NCBI RefSeq assembly: GCF_011397635.1
Contig: NC_064770.1
Coordinates: forward strand, 26,615,603-26,679,602
DNA length: 64,000 nucleotides
Direction of reading: 5' to 3'
Source of the DNA: Epinephelus fuscoguttatus
Lineage: Eukaryota > Chordata > Actinopteri > Perciformes > Serranidae
Below, in pieces: positions 11,741 through 22,133 of the stretch (its first letter is position 1; each line of letters opens with the position of its first letter). A program made the position numbers and the translations under genes. The notes beneath the pieces were generated by a model. The model did not search any database. It was not told the origin of the DNA and saw nothing but the letters and a program-made list of their open reading frames with translations.

Positions 11741-11900
11741 GAGTCACTCTCAGCATGCTGCTGTCTGGTTTAACCTCATAACCATCCTTTGTCTCCTCTG
11801 CACAGCCCTGAGTGACCAAGGTAAGACTGATTACTTGTTTAATGCCAAAAAATCAAAATGTGTCTTGTGGTAATGAAATGATGAGTTTATACAGACCCTT
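11741..11900 (+). pseudogene. relic duplicate of cd7 exon 1 and start of intron 1
   Basis: The region 11755-11820, with its donor gtaagact at 11821, aligns with the real cd7 first exon (14994-15060) through 'ctcataaccatcct' and 'cctgagtg', and similarity continues upstream (ctcagcatg) and into the intron (gactgattacttgt versus gacttgttacatgt). The relic exon is 66 nt instead of 67. One base is missing between the ATG and the CTCATAACC core, so the start codon runs into TAA after eight codons. No Ig, membrane or tail exon follows before 14.9 kb. It is the 5' stump of a duplicated gene, or a lost alternative first exon. Confidence 0.7.
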
Positions 11901-12383
11901 TAAATTCATTTCATATAACTGCATATTGTTTTATGTTTCTATCTGGCCATGTTGTAAACTGGTTCTCAAATGGGGTACTTTAGAGTATTGCGGGAGGTAT
12001 GTGAGACTTTTAAATGTTTAAATTTAGAAAATATCAGCATATGCATAATTCCTAAAATAATCATACTACTGCAAGTTCAATAAAAACGTAAATTTAAGTT
12101 CAATAGACCACATCAACAATATTTCTATTTTCAGTGCAGTTGTTATCTGCCATGAACTGCCGCACAAACGCAAACACCTTTGCATCTAGGTTTATTCACT
12201 GTGTGTCTCTGCCAAAAATGTTTTGCACTGATCAGGGGATACTTGGCTAAAGAAACACAGATGGCAAAGTGTTTTCTGTTTGTTTGTTTGTTTTGTTGTT
12301 TGTTTGTTGCCCTTGGGGTTGGTTGCCTAGGGCACTTCCATTATCTCCACTGCTGTCTGTTTATACGTGTATCTACTTAGAAC

Positions 12384-12470
12384 AGTAGTCCGCAACCTTT
12401 TTTCTTAAAGGACCCCTTTTCTATCTTTGAGTAAAGTGACTTTTTTATGGATATTTCATATCATATTCAG
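12384..12470. mobile_element. hAT end fragment
   Basis: Begins CAGTAGTCCGCAACC and continues 'aaaggacccctttt'. This resembles the terminal CAGTGGTCCCCAACC motif of hAT (Charlie-like) elements. The opposite end and target duplication were not found. Confidence 0.4.
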
Positions 12471-12662
12471 CGCATAACAATAACAGATAAATTGTACAAG
12501 TAACCCTAATAGTGAAGGCAGTAACAGCAGGAAGTTAAAGGTAAAATTAGCAATCTGGATGAATTTTGAGCAGATCATTTGCATGGATTTTACATTAGAG
12601 ATGAGGTTTTCTGATATTTTAGTAACTTCTTGTATGATTCTCTGTCTGTTTTAAGTTTTTTT

Positions 12663-12800
12663 GGTGACCTTTTACAATAAGGTACACAGAAAAATGTGTA
12701 GTTACTGGGTAACTAATGATGAATAAATAAGGAACTAAATATTAGTTAATGGCCAGTTAACACTAATGTAAGGTTTACAAGCTAAGTTAATTTATGTGTA
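12663..12800. repeat. dispersed repeat fragment (ACAATAAGGTAC motif)
   Basis: Contains 'ttacaataaggtacac' and 'actgggtaactaatgatgaa', phrases I recognise from an abundant teleost repeat. No termini were resolved. Confidence 0.4.
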
Positions 12801-14150
12801 TCAGTAAACTGTAAAAATGCATTTTCTGCAGTCAAGTATTTGCACATTTATGTTTACAATTATTATTCAAATATTTACATGTTAAAATATTTGCAGCAGC
12901 ATGGTTAAACACGGTTAAATAATTTGCTGCATCTGCCTCAGTAGTTCTCATATTCATTTACCTCAATCTAATTCATTCCTTTTACTCCTCACTGGTTACT
13001 TAAGAGTCATGTGACCGCCAACCAGGAAGTGTAACGAGGAAAAATGTTTGGGTTTTTTAAATTATTATTATTATTATTGAACATTTTTATAATAAAATAC
13101 AAAAAGGCAGTTTTATACAGAGTGAATAATTACTTAGGATTGACAACTGAGCAGCAATATCAGAAGTATACGAACATAGATACATAAAAAATGTTGTGCT
13201 GAAGTATGGAAATAGTGGCGCTGTCCCATTTTTCCACACTTGGCTGAGTGCACTTGGTTATGCACACACTTTGGTGACGTTTTGCCACGCAGAACGTACA
13301 TTTGCCTATAGTGTTCAAGCATGTAAGTGGCCAAGTACGCAGGGCTATTTAAACGAAATTGGGACAGACTTGACAACGGCCCTTACATTGTGCACTGGAT
13401 GTCATTCTCCACGAACAAAAACATTATCCAAACATGATTCAGTTTAGAAAAGGGTGTAAAGAAATAATTTTCATGTAGGGATGAAAAAAGGTGTGGATAA
13501 TCAGCAGGGATCTGCAGCTGTGATTTATGTTGAGCTGATGTATGTATGTATATGGATATATGAATATATTTTCATGTTACATGAACAATTCATGATATTT
13601 CTATTCCATGCATTTAAGAAAGTCAGTTAATATGCTGGCATATATAACACTACGTTGGATATCTAAAGGAAAGTTAAAGGTTATTAATTAGTGAATAAAA
13701 GGGGAAGGATTAAATAAGTTAACTACTGTTTTATAATATTTGTCATGTTGGAAATAAAGACATCAATTAAAAGAAATGACGGAGCAAACTACTCACCTGT
13801 ATCCATCAGCTGCAGTATTTTTAGCCCCGGCAAACAGGTAATCGTTTTCCAAATTGGAACGTTTGTTCCGTGGTCCCTATTTCAGATAAATTCTGTGGTT
13901 AGTAAATAATTCAAGGGCAAAGCTTGATGTGAATTTCCTCACCACAGACACATTAACAAAGCTTCCTAACATGTACCATCATGACGCTATGATATGAACG
14001 GGGCTATGATATAAAGTTACATTTATAAAACATTTTTCTTACATTGAACTTTCTTCGGTGGCATCTCAGTTGAAATCCCGATAATGGCAGACTCACTGAA
14101 CTATAGTGGGCAGACTTCAACAGCATTGAAGCATTGATGCATTGTGGGAT
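12801..14150. other. intergenic, no gene seen
   Basis: An ATT run lies at 13061-13078. Short frames here lack splice sites or recognisable domains. Confidence 0.3.
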
Positions 14151-14154
14151 TTAT

Positions 14155-14235
14155 ACTTGGCCATTGTCAGCTGGGACAGGCTCCAGCCCCCCGTGACCCT
14201 CAAGAGGAGAAGTGGTTTTAAAAATGGATGGATGT
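14155..14235 (+). repeat. 3' fragment of a dispersed SINE-like repeat
   Basis: Reads 'gtcagctgggacaggctcca' followed by 'gccccccgtgaccct' and ends near 'aaaatggatggatg'. This is the tail shared by the copies at 21.03-21.19, 28.08-28.41, 44.65-44.97 and 63.36-63.60 kb. Confidence 0.6.
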
Positions 14236-14561
14236 TTATGTTCCTTGTTTCATGGTGTTCATTCATGTTTAACCTGCTTCCTGTTTTATTTCATAGATTC
14301 TCTCCTCATGTGTCGTGTCTGGTTTCACTTCCTGCCTTTGTGTGTTCTCCCGCCTGTTTTCTGTCACACCTGTCTTATTAGTCCTTCCCTGTTCCCGGAG
14401 TCTTCCCTTCACACCTGTTCTGTATTAGTCTTGTCTGCTCCACCCTCGTGTTCCCCTCCACACCCTTGTTGGTAGCCAATCCCCATTTCCCTCCTTTTGC
14501 CTGTGTGTTCCTACTCTAGCTGTATCTTGGTCTCGTGATTAGTAGAAAGTCCTCTTGACTC

Positions 14562-14622
14562 CTCGTGAACCTTTGGCGACCTCCAATGAGGGTCGGGACC
14601 CAAGGTTGGGAACCAGTGACTT
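14562..14622 (-). mobile_element. hAT end fragment
   Basis: Reads 'gggtcgggacccaaggttgg' and then 'gaaccagtg'; in reverse this is CACTGGTTCCCAACC..., a common hAT terminal motif. A similar end lies at 57813-57870. Confidence 0.45.
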
Positions 14623-14993
14623 GGAATATACTCCTCTTTACAACATACAGAATATTGTCATGTAACACACACCCCCTGTCTAAAGATCTTTTTGTGAGAG
14701 CTAGTTTAAAAGGGCCTTTCCTTTTACGGTACAGCTGGATCGTATCTGATTGGTCTTGCCTAATAACTTCCTGCATGAGTGGCATGACCTCAGAGAAAAG
14801 TTGCTGTTTTGGATCTCACAACATAATGTGTCTAAGCTGTGTGACTGCAGTCACTTTCCCAACCCACATCAGATGCGTAGATGTAGGTCTCGTGCTGCTG
14901 TAGCTGCATTTGGTTGTGTGGGTGAAAAACACCTTTGCATTTCCTACTGAGGATAGAGTTCGAGTGAACCTTTGTGTGACTGTCATTCTCAGC

Positions 14994-15060
14994 ATGTCTG
15001 CCGTCTGTCTGAAGCTCATAACCATCCTGTGTCTCTCCTGCACTGTCCTGAGTGGCCCAG
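14994..15060 (+). CDS. cd7: CD7-like T-cell surface antigen, exon 1 (signal peptide)
   Basis: This exon encodes MSAVCLKLITILCLSCTVLS, then Gly-Pro, a hydrophobic signal peptide, and ends with the first base of a Gly codon before the donor gtaagact (15061). It joins exon 2 (15210) in phase 1. The four exons together give a 200-residue type I membrane protein: signal peptide 1-20, Ig-V domain about 24-134, membrane span about 146-171, cytoplasmic tail 172-200. I chose this ATG because it gives the full signal peptide and no in-frame ATG lies just upstream. The order signal / Ig-V / stalk plus membrane span / tail, one per exon, matches mammalian CD7. A broken duplicate of this exon lies at 11755-11820. 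Confidence 0.7.
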
Positions 15061-15209
15061 GTAAGACTTGTTACATGTATAACATCTAAGAATTCAACAA
15101 ATGTGGTTTGTAGTGATTAGCTGTAAGGCAGGATGAGTTCTTAAAGCTTCATGAAATGTAAGGTGAGATGAAATTGAATAACTGTGCAGGGTTTTGTGTG
15201 TCTGTGTAG

Positions 15210-15545
15210 GGGGCAGTGGAGTGGTATGGAGAGATTTTGGAGGAGCCATCACCATCCAGTGCAGACCTTGTGAAACAGACCAGGAGTTCCTGGCTGTGCA
15301 GAAGGGTCTCAGTGAGGACAATCGAATCTTGTTCATAGATGGCAGCTCTCAAAAAGAGACTTTTCACAAAGACTTCATGGGCAGAATTCAGTCAAATGGA
15401 GAATTCCCCAACATGGATATCCTCATCAAAAACTTGACCACTGAGGACACAGGACCATACTGGTGTGTGTACAAGAAGTTTGATGTGAATTCCGAGCAAA
15501 CCATAAGCACAAAAGGCACAGGGTCCGTGCTCCTGGTGGTGACAG
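15210..15545 (+). CDS. cd7: CD7-like antigen, exon 2 (Ig V-type domain)
   Basis: The exon is 336 nt, phase 1 at both ends, as usual for Ig exons. It follows tctgtgtag and precedes g|gtgagcc. Residues 24-134 form a V-type Ig domain. The B-strand Cys is Cys40 (AITIQC), the F-strand motif is DTGPYWC with Cys108, and a G-strand GTGSVLLVV closes the fold. GRIQSNG at 80-86 is the conserved D-strand Arg region. An extra Cys43 lies close to Cys40 (QCRPC), and there is no usual Trp in the C strand. One N-glycosylation sequon is present, NLT at 97-99. By homology it would bind ligand at the surface of T or NK cells. Alternatives are a CD300/NITR-like receptor; the tail motif in exon 4 favours CD7. Confidence 0.75.
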
Positions 15546-15914
15546 GTGAGCCTCATCGATTTATATACATTCATAATTCAACTTCATCATCATACACAGC
15601 ACAAAAATGCATTTTGACAGTAAGCTACTGGTGTAACTAACAAATGTGACATGAAAGTAATTCACCATTTTGTGTTCAGTCCAGTAATCTTGAATGGAGT
15701 ACTTGTAATTTTACTAAAACAATATTGTATCAGAAAATGGGGAGAATTTCACCTAAAATGTAAAATCATTGAAGCAATGTGCAAATGAAAAATCCCCCAA
15801 AAAAGTCCAGATGTCACAGGCGATAAGATTACTGTATAGTGGTGAGCAAATACGAGAGAAACTTAAAACCTTCCAGCTTGAGTCTGCGCTAAACACAGTG
15901 TCCATCAATACCAG

Positions 15915-16027
15915 ATACAGCGAAGCCGTGTGACTCCTCAACCAACTATCTGCTCCTGGTGTCTGTTGTGATCAGTGCTGCTGTGCTACTGGGCATCTTC
16001 ATATGCTTCCTCATATGGCTCATCAAG
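15915..16027 (+). CDS. cd7: CD7-like antigen, exon 3 (membrane span)
   Basis: The acceptor taccag (15909-15914) and donor aag|gtaccc (16028) enclose 113 nt. With the split codon from exon 2 it encodes DTAKPCDSSTNY and then a strongly hydrophobic span (LLLVSVVISAAVLLGIF, then ICFLIWLIK). The stalk is very short, about 10 residues, compared with the proline-rich hinge repeats of human CD7. The exon ends in phase 0. An in-frame read-through past the donor into a GT microsatellite gives a meaningless Val/Cys frame. Confidence 0.7.
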
Positions 16028-16041
16028 GTACCCATGTGTTT

Positions 16042-16045
<4 letters not shown>

Positions 16046-16074
<29 letters not shown>

Positions 16075-16112
16075 TATGTGTCTGTGTGTGTCTATGTGTC
16101 TGTGTGTGTTTC
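16046..16112. repeat. (GT)n microsatellite, interrupted
   Basis: Uninterrupted GT from about 16046 to 16073, then (TCTATGTGTCTGTGTG)-type interruptions. It starts about 20 bp past the donor of cd7 exon 3. Confidence 0.9.
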
Positions 16113-16506
16113 TTTGTATTTGTACTTTGATTGTATTTGACAACATGACTCAAACCCTGATGGAATCTCGGGGGCTGTTTCCATGTTCCTGTTATTCTCG
16201 ACAGTACTCGTCTGACACACACACAGAAAAATAAATTGTGGAAATTATTATTTGAAAGCAGAGATTTATTGGCAACGTGACTTTCATACTTTTGATTTAC
16301 CCTGTGAGGTGTTGATTCCACTGTGTGGCCATTTCCACTGAAGTGTGTGGTGCTGTTGTTGTCTGTAATGTGTTTTACTTGTTACTTGTTAAATAGATAT
16401 AGATATATGTATATGTATATGTATAACATCAATAATGTTATTATATGTGTATATACATGCTCAATGTAAGTTAAATCATTCAAATGGTGATATAAATTGA
16501 GGTTTT

Positions 16507-16552
16507 ATTTATATACATATATATACACACATATACATACGTGTGTGTGTAC

Positions 16553-16609
<57 letters not shown>

Positions 16610-16738
16610 CGTGTATATGTGTGTGCATATGTGTGTGTGTGAGTGTGTGTGTATATGTGTGTGTGTGTCTGTGTCTGTGCGTATATGTATATGTGTGTAT
16701 ATGTGTATATATGTGTGTAAATATGTATATATATATAT
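16507..16738. repeat. compound GT/AT microsatellite
   Basis: About 230 bp of alternating pyrimidine-purine sequence: TATACA, a long GT core at 16561-16599, GCGCGC at 16600, then GTATAT tracts. It lies in cd7 intron 3. Alternating purine-pyrimidine DNA of this length is prone to Z-DNA and slippage. Confidence 0.9.
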
Positions 16739-16879
16739 CTATATATCAATAATTTAATACAAATTAATATTTAAATTCATTTAATTTATTTTAATTATAA
16801 TTTAAATTAAACTTTACTTCAATTTACAATTTAATTAATAGTGTTCATATATGTTGATAAAAGTGAATTATTTATTTAA

Positions 16880-16921
<42 letters not shown>

Positions 16922-16938
16922 ATATATATATATATAGC
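16880..16938. repeat. (ATCT)n microsatellite with (AT)n tail
   Basis: About ten perfect ATCT units followed by an AT run ending at 16937, in cd7 intron 3. Confidence 0.9.
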
Positions 16939-17179
16939 AGAGAATGATCACCCTTCATAGATGAAATAACCATCTCTGTCTTTTAATTGTACATGTCAGG
17001 TTTTAAAACACACCTGACCAAAACACTTTGAATGTGTCATTTTAAAATGTCACAATGATCTAAGAAAGAAAAGCTTCATCAAAGACAAGTACAAAAAGTA
17101 CATTTGAATAAGGATCCTACTACTTATTGTGTAATAGCCCTACATCTAACATGTTGACAACCATATCTGTCATCACCAG

Positions 17180-17266
17180 ACCAAGACTTTGTGCACCACA
17201 AAGAAACCGCGGCACGTCCCCAACAATGATGTTTATGAGGACATGCGTGGAACAATCAGACGCTAA
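17180..17266 (+). CDS. cd7: CD7-like antigen, exon 4 (cytoplasmic tail with YEDM)
   Basis: After catcaccag (AG at 17178-17179) the exon encodes a 28-residue tail, starting TKTLCTTKKPRHVP and continuing NNDVYEDMRGTIRR, then TAA (17264-17266). The juxtamembrane part is basic. VYEDM contains a YxxM motif, the binding site for the SH2 domains of the PI3-kinase p85 subunit. Human CD7 carries the same VYEDM in its short tail, and this shared motif is the strongest reason for the name. No ITIM or ITAM is present. The frame joins exon 3 in phase 0. Confidence 0.75.
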   Translation, partial: TKTLCTTKKPRHVPNNDVYEDMRGTIRR

Positions 17267-17790
17267 AGATGTCAGTCTGCAAGCAAGCAACCTGAAACTC
17301 TACAGTGTCTGCACCGCTGAGGCACAAGTGATGCACAAGAAGCAATTCTGCAACTTCAGCATGTTCTTGAACATCTCTTCAAGCCTTGTGTGTCTGGGTG
17401 AAAGAACGTTAAGACATTACGGTCCATGAATTGTCCCCAGGTACAACACGGGAACACACGCAATGCCAGTGAACAGACTGGCACAATGTATTAAAATACT
17501 TTATATAACTCTGTTTGAATGTAGTAGGGAGGCTCAAATGTCACAGTTTGTCTTGTCTTTCATTGCATCAGACAGACATCAGAACTGGATTGTCCTCTGA
17601 CATGATCCTGACATACGTTTTTAATGTAAATATTTTAATTTCATTAATTTCTTCTGTACAAAGTGATGATTATTTTGTAGAAGCAGCAGGTTTAACTTGA
17701 CTCCCATAAAAGATATCTCCAATGTTTTGTTATATAATAACTGTAATTTCATGTCTACATAAATAAAACAATACATTTGTGGGAAAAGTA
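17267..17790 (+). other. cd7: cd7 3' untranslated region with poly(A) signal
   Basis: About 500 bp after the stop, ending with AATAAA at 17762-17767 in 'cataaataaaacaatac'. No other strong gene signal intervenes. The end of the transcript is inferred. Confidence 0.55.
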
Positions 17791-18164
17791 GCCATGTCTG
17801 AAGTCAATTACTTTTTTCTTGAAGATAAAGAAATATCTTAATTATCAGATTAGTTGGAGATTAATTTAATAGTTGACACAGAAGTCATTAATAGATTTAT
17901 AGTTGCAGCTCTAGTGTGCACCAGATAAAAGTGGCTGACCTTTGTTTCAAACATTGAACTCTCAGTCTCATTATCTGTGAGCCACACCTTCAGATGTCGA
18001 TGACTGATTAGCAGCATAGCAGCGCTGGGATAATGTGGATTACTAAAAAAGTGAACAGGTGATGACTCAATTCAGTAACACCCCTGGTTTGTTCTGTGAA
18101 CCTGCACTTACAGTGACTTACTGTAAAAGAGATTAGGTCATAGCAAAGAGCTACTGCTTTGCCT

Positions 18165-18740
18165 TGGGGGCACGTTTACAAAATGACAAGTGGCCAGAGG
18201 CAATTGACCTTTTGCGATGCCCCGCCCCTCTGTGATGGTCCAACAAGCTGTCGCAGTAAGCATGGAGCCCACACTGTAACTAACTGCACTCACTGAAGAA
18301 ATATTATCATATTTATGGAACAATGAACCAGTGATTCCAGAGAGAAGCAGACAGAGGGGTCTACAGTCTGTGTTTGAAGGATATATCCAGGATGTCAAAC
18401 TGACTCAGCAGCAACAACAGGTTAAAAAGACAAAGATAGTTAGAAGCTAAAGCCCAACTATAGGCTACAGATCACAGTGTAAAAGTGAACCACCACATCA
18501 CTGCTGATCGCCACACAAGACAATGAATATAAAGGGAAACTTTGCTGATATTGAACCAGCTGTGTGTCATCGCAGTGTGTGCAGATGAACGTTGTTTGAC
18601 TTCCTCCGGAGATCCCTGCCTGTCTGGCGGCGGAGGTCCTGGTGCTGGCAGCAGCACGGGGGGAAGCCAAATACCGTTCATCTGCACACACTGCGATGAC
18701 ACACAGCTGGTTCAATATCAGCAAAGTTTCCCTGCTTCCC
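18165..18740. repeat. dispersed repeat, copy B, with terminal inverted duplication
   Basis: Same-orientation partner of 9003-9560, including 180 identical bases (18331-18510). Beyond them, the segment 18532-18594 reappears inverted at 18666-18733 with few changes, forming a hairpin with arms of about 63 bp around a GC-rich centre (ctggcggcggaggtcctggt). Copy A lacks the second arm. Confidence 0.75.
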
Positions 18741-18763
18741 TTCACTGGTTCCTGTACAGCAGG

Positions 18764-19045
18764 GTCGGTTTAAAATTCACTTGGGGCTCCTGGGTGAAAG
18801 TGCGGAGTTGGTTTGACCCATCCACCACCTCTCCTTCCCTCCCTATATGGACCGTCTTGCACTTTATATTATGGTAGTTGCTGGCAGCCCATGTGTATAC
18901 TGCCACGACTGGTGCATCTGTGCTTCGGTGTCTGACGCTATCATCCACTGACAAATCAGCAGTTGACAAATCCGGAGTGACACCCGTCTGTCCCCTGGCA
19001 TTGCTGCTTTTTTTATACAGCCTTGCACCTTTTTTACATTCAAAG
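18764..19045 (+). repeat. dispersed repeat (GGGTGAAAGTSC family)
   Basis: The phrase 'gggtgaaagtgcggagttgg' followed by 'tttgacccatccaccacctc' recurs at 37.72 kb and, inverted, at 48.6-48.73 kb. No coding capacity. Confidence 0.5.
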
Positions 19046-20960
19046 TACAAAAAAAATCCCAGTGCGAAATGATTTATTGACTAGTGCTAATAAGGAAATG
19101 GTCAGTGGGCCTCCCAGCACTGAATCTGTTCTGCTTTTTTAAAATAAATATTATGCACCTAGTCTGCGGTGAACATCTTCACAGCTTCAGCCACCAACAT
19201 CCCACAGGAAGTCAGTGCATTTCAAGAGTGTTTTTTTTTTCAACTGACACACTCTTGTTAACACAATAACTCAGTGAATTGTTTTTGATATTAAATATTT
19301 TAATGTTTTTTCCTCAACAAGTCAAAGTAAATGTTGAACCACACACACACACACACACACACAAAAAAAAACAACCTTTTAAAAAACAGAACAGTAATTT
19401 ATAATCGGTGCCTAGCCGAGCTGAGTGCATGTGTTCTCCAAAGTAAACGCTGCATCTTTAAACACTGTAACTCAAGGAACACTTCAAACAATGCAAGTCA
19501 GGTTGCATCCAAGCTCAGGTCCGAGAGACACCGCATGAGTCAACATCAAAATGTCAGAGAAAAAAAAATCCCTTCTCGTGGTAGCATACAAGACGGGAGA
19601 ATGTTTACTCAAGCGGTGTGTCTGTGTGGTCACAAGCTGTGACTCTTTTTCCTCCACCAAACAGCAAAGATCTGCTGAAGCAGTTAAGTGTGAAATGTGT
19701 GTTTACGCCTGCATGTGGGGTAAGTGTCATGGTACAAAGTGTTACGGGTATGCAGTTAAAAAACCTTGTAAGGGGTCCAGCGAGAAATGGAAACTGTGTT
19801 TGAGGTGAGTGGTAGCACACAAACGGAAACTGAGACCCCTCTTACAAGAAAAGCAGCATAAGCACGTTTACAAAAAACGCCAGGAGCATCTGCGCCACAA
19901 TGTCGCAGCTACTTTTCAACCAATTTTTTAAACCAGCAAATGTTCCAGTGCACTAATTCAGACAAAGTGCAGAAAACTCCTGACTGTGCAACTGCAGCAG
20001 TTTCCATATTTACAGTAACTCGTAACAGGAAACACCAAATGATTAGGTACGGCAGAACCAGAGGTACATAGACATATAACACAGGAAGACATAATAATCT
20101 GCCATAGTTTTACACAGCCAATAGGCGCTGTGATGCGTGTTTACAAAACCAGAGGATATGATGTTTTTACTTTGAAACTGCACGTATCAACCTCTCTTAA
20201 TGTGACTTCAAAGACCTCGGTATCAGGTCTGATAATCCACACACACAGGTGTTGTTGATCACGGTTAAGTCATATAACGGTTTCTGAAATGTCACTGCTC
20301 TCCTCACTGCTTGTGTATTTTTTTTTTTTTTTTTGTAATTGCCAAAATTGTCAGAAGCTGTCTTTTTGTCACAGAGGTAAGAACGGAAACCGTGACATTC
20401 ACTGGGTGCTTTTAAAAGTGTAGGTAGGTGTTGGGTGAAACAAGCTTTTGATTCAAAGTGCCTGTTTTCAAAGTTATCTGATGAGTGTTTTCCATGCAAG
20501 TCATACAGTGTTTTAAGGTTCAACAGCTCTCAGTGCATGTATCTTTCTTGCACCTATAGAGGTTTTTTGGTTGAAGCCTGCCTGGGGGATGAGAGGCCTA
20601 GATCAGCTGTTTCATAATAGCACAGGATGTGGTTATGGCCGTACCTATAAGGACATACATGTAAATAAGTCTGGGGCCCCTTCACAAATATATAGTCAGC
20701 CTTTAAAGTCAAGTGGTACATAGCTAAACTTCATCTGCGTGTACAGCATGTGCTGCGTATAACTTTATTCATCATTTTTTGATAAGGGTGCATCAATGTA
20801 ATTATATCCACATGGTTATCTTTCAGAGACATTACTTGGCTTTGAATAAATTTTACATGAATACACTTCTGTTGCGATCCAAGCTATTTCTTGGAGATTG
20901 CTTTGTGGAGGAAATTTGTATTTTTATCAGCAGCTGCAAGTTCAGTTAGAATAATTCTGC
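19046..20960. other. intergenic, no gene seen
   Basis: Contains a CA run (19341-19363) and an A/T homopolymer (about 20319-20335). Overlapping short frames around 19.5-19.8 kb have no splice sites or recognisable domains. Confidence 0.35.
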
Positions 20961-21031
20961 ACTAGGCTTGGGTGGTATCAAGATATTACAGTATACCTGG
21001 GTCTTTAGAAATCCCAAAGATATGATTTTTA

Positions 21032-21185
21032 ATTCATTCATTTTCTGTAACAGCTTATCCTCTTGAGGGTCGTTGGGGGGGCAGGAGCCTATCCCAGCTG
21101 ACATTGGGTGAGAGGCAGGGTGGACTGTGGGGGGAAGCTGGAGTACCCAGAGAAAACCCACGCTGACACGGGGAGAACATGCAAA
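21032..21185 (-). repeat. SINE-like dispersed repeat, internally deleted
   Basis: Reads 'attcattcattttctgtaac' ... 'gcctatcccagctgacattg' ... 'gagaaaacccacgctgacac', the minus-strand version of the copy at 44.65-44.97 kb, but lacking its middle. Confidence 0.65.
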
Positions 21186-21334
21186 CATAATGAACAACAC
21201 AGTCACTCCTCCTCTTTCTATTAAACTGATACAAGGATGCTGTATTGAGGATGTATTGTTTGTAGTGCACAGCACGCGCCACCAGAGCTCAGTCTTCACT
21301 GATGGAACAGCAACTGAACTCAAAAATATGGTGA

Positions 21335-22133
21335 TTTTAGCCCTGTTTCCACCAAGAAGTATGGAACAGTTCAGTTCAGTTCAGTTCGGTACGCTTTTTT
21401 TCCGTTTCTGTTGGGGTACCTAGCACACAGATCTGGTACTAAAAGGTGGAGCTGTGAACACTGCAGTCTGTTGATTGGTCAATAGAGGGCGGTCACTCTG
21501 CTCAGGGCTGAGTTGTGGCTGGTTTTGAGGCTCATGTAACCATTGTTCATACTGTGGAGAGTGTTACATATATTAGTAAACTGTAACTATAAAAATAAAG
21601 GATGTTTCAGAGTGAAAAAATAACTCAATTCACGGGGCCGACTGCCGGTGACTTTTGAGTTGAGACTTTTGAGGTGCAACGTTAACTTGTAATGTTACTC
21701 AATGCATGAGTCGATGACGTGAATCTGGCAGCACGCCTTGAATTTCACTGTGACAACTTTGACAAAAAAAGCGCCTCAGAGAGTCTTTCCCGTGTGCTCT
21801 GCTGGCAACACTAAACCCCTGTGCTTGCCTGAGAAGGACTAAATGCACAAATCTGCTTTTTAAAGAAAAATACCATGGAGAGAGACTCTCACTGCAGCTT
21901 GTTCTATTTTGTTCTGAAAATTGTGGCGTGCCGCCTTGTTCTGTGGATGATAAACGAGGTGCAGACTGATTAAAAAGGAAATACAGTGAGTGACAACAAC
22001 CCTGCCCACATGAAAGAGCACTGTTTGTGGTGCAATTGCTAAGCAAACTGAGGGTCTAGGTACCATGTCTGAAGTGTTACTTTTGGTTCCAAAAGCACCA
22101 TACCGAAAGTGTTTGGTGGAAATGGGGCTTTTG
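21335..22133. mobile_element. MITE with AGCCCTGTTTCCACC ends
   Basis: Left end AGCCCTGTTTCCACCAA (21339-21355); the right end reads, in reverse, AGCCCCATTTCCACCAA (22113-22129). Tandem 'cagtt' units follow the left end and 'ggggtacctagcac' lies inside, as in a widespread fish family. About 800 bp, no coding capacity. Confidence 0.65.

Noticed and set aside
15194..15640. 148-residue single-exon Ig frame
   Set aside because: It reads through the acceptor and donor of cd7 exon 2. The true coding part is 15210-15545 joined to the other exons.
16497..16757. Cys/Val and Thr/His frames over the GT tract
   Set aside because: Pure microsatellite translation.
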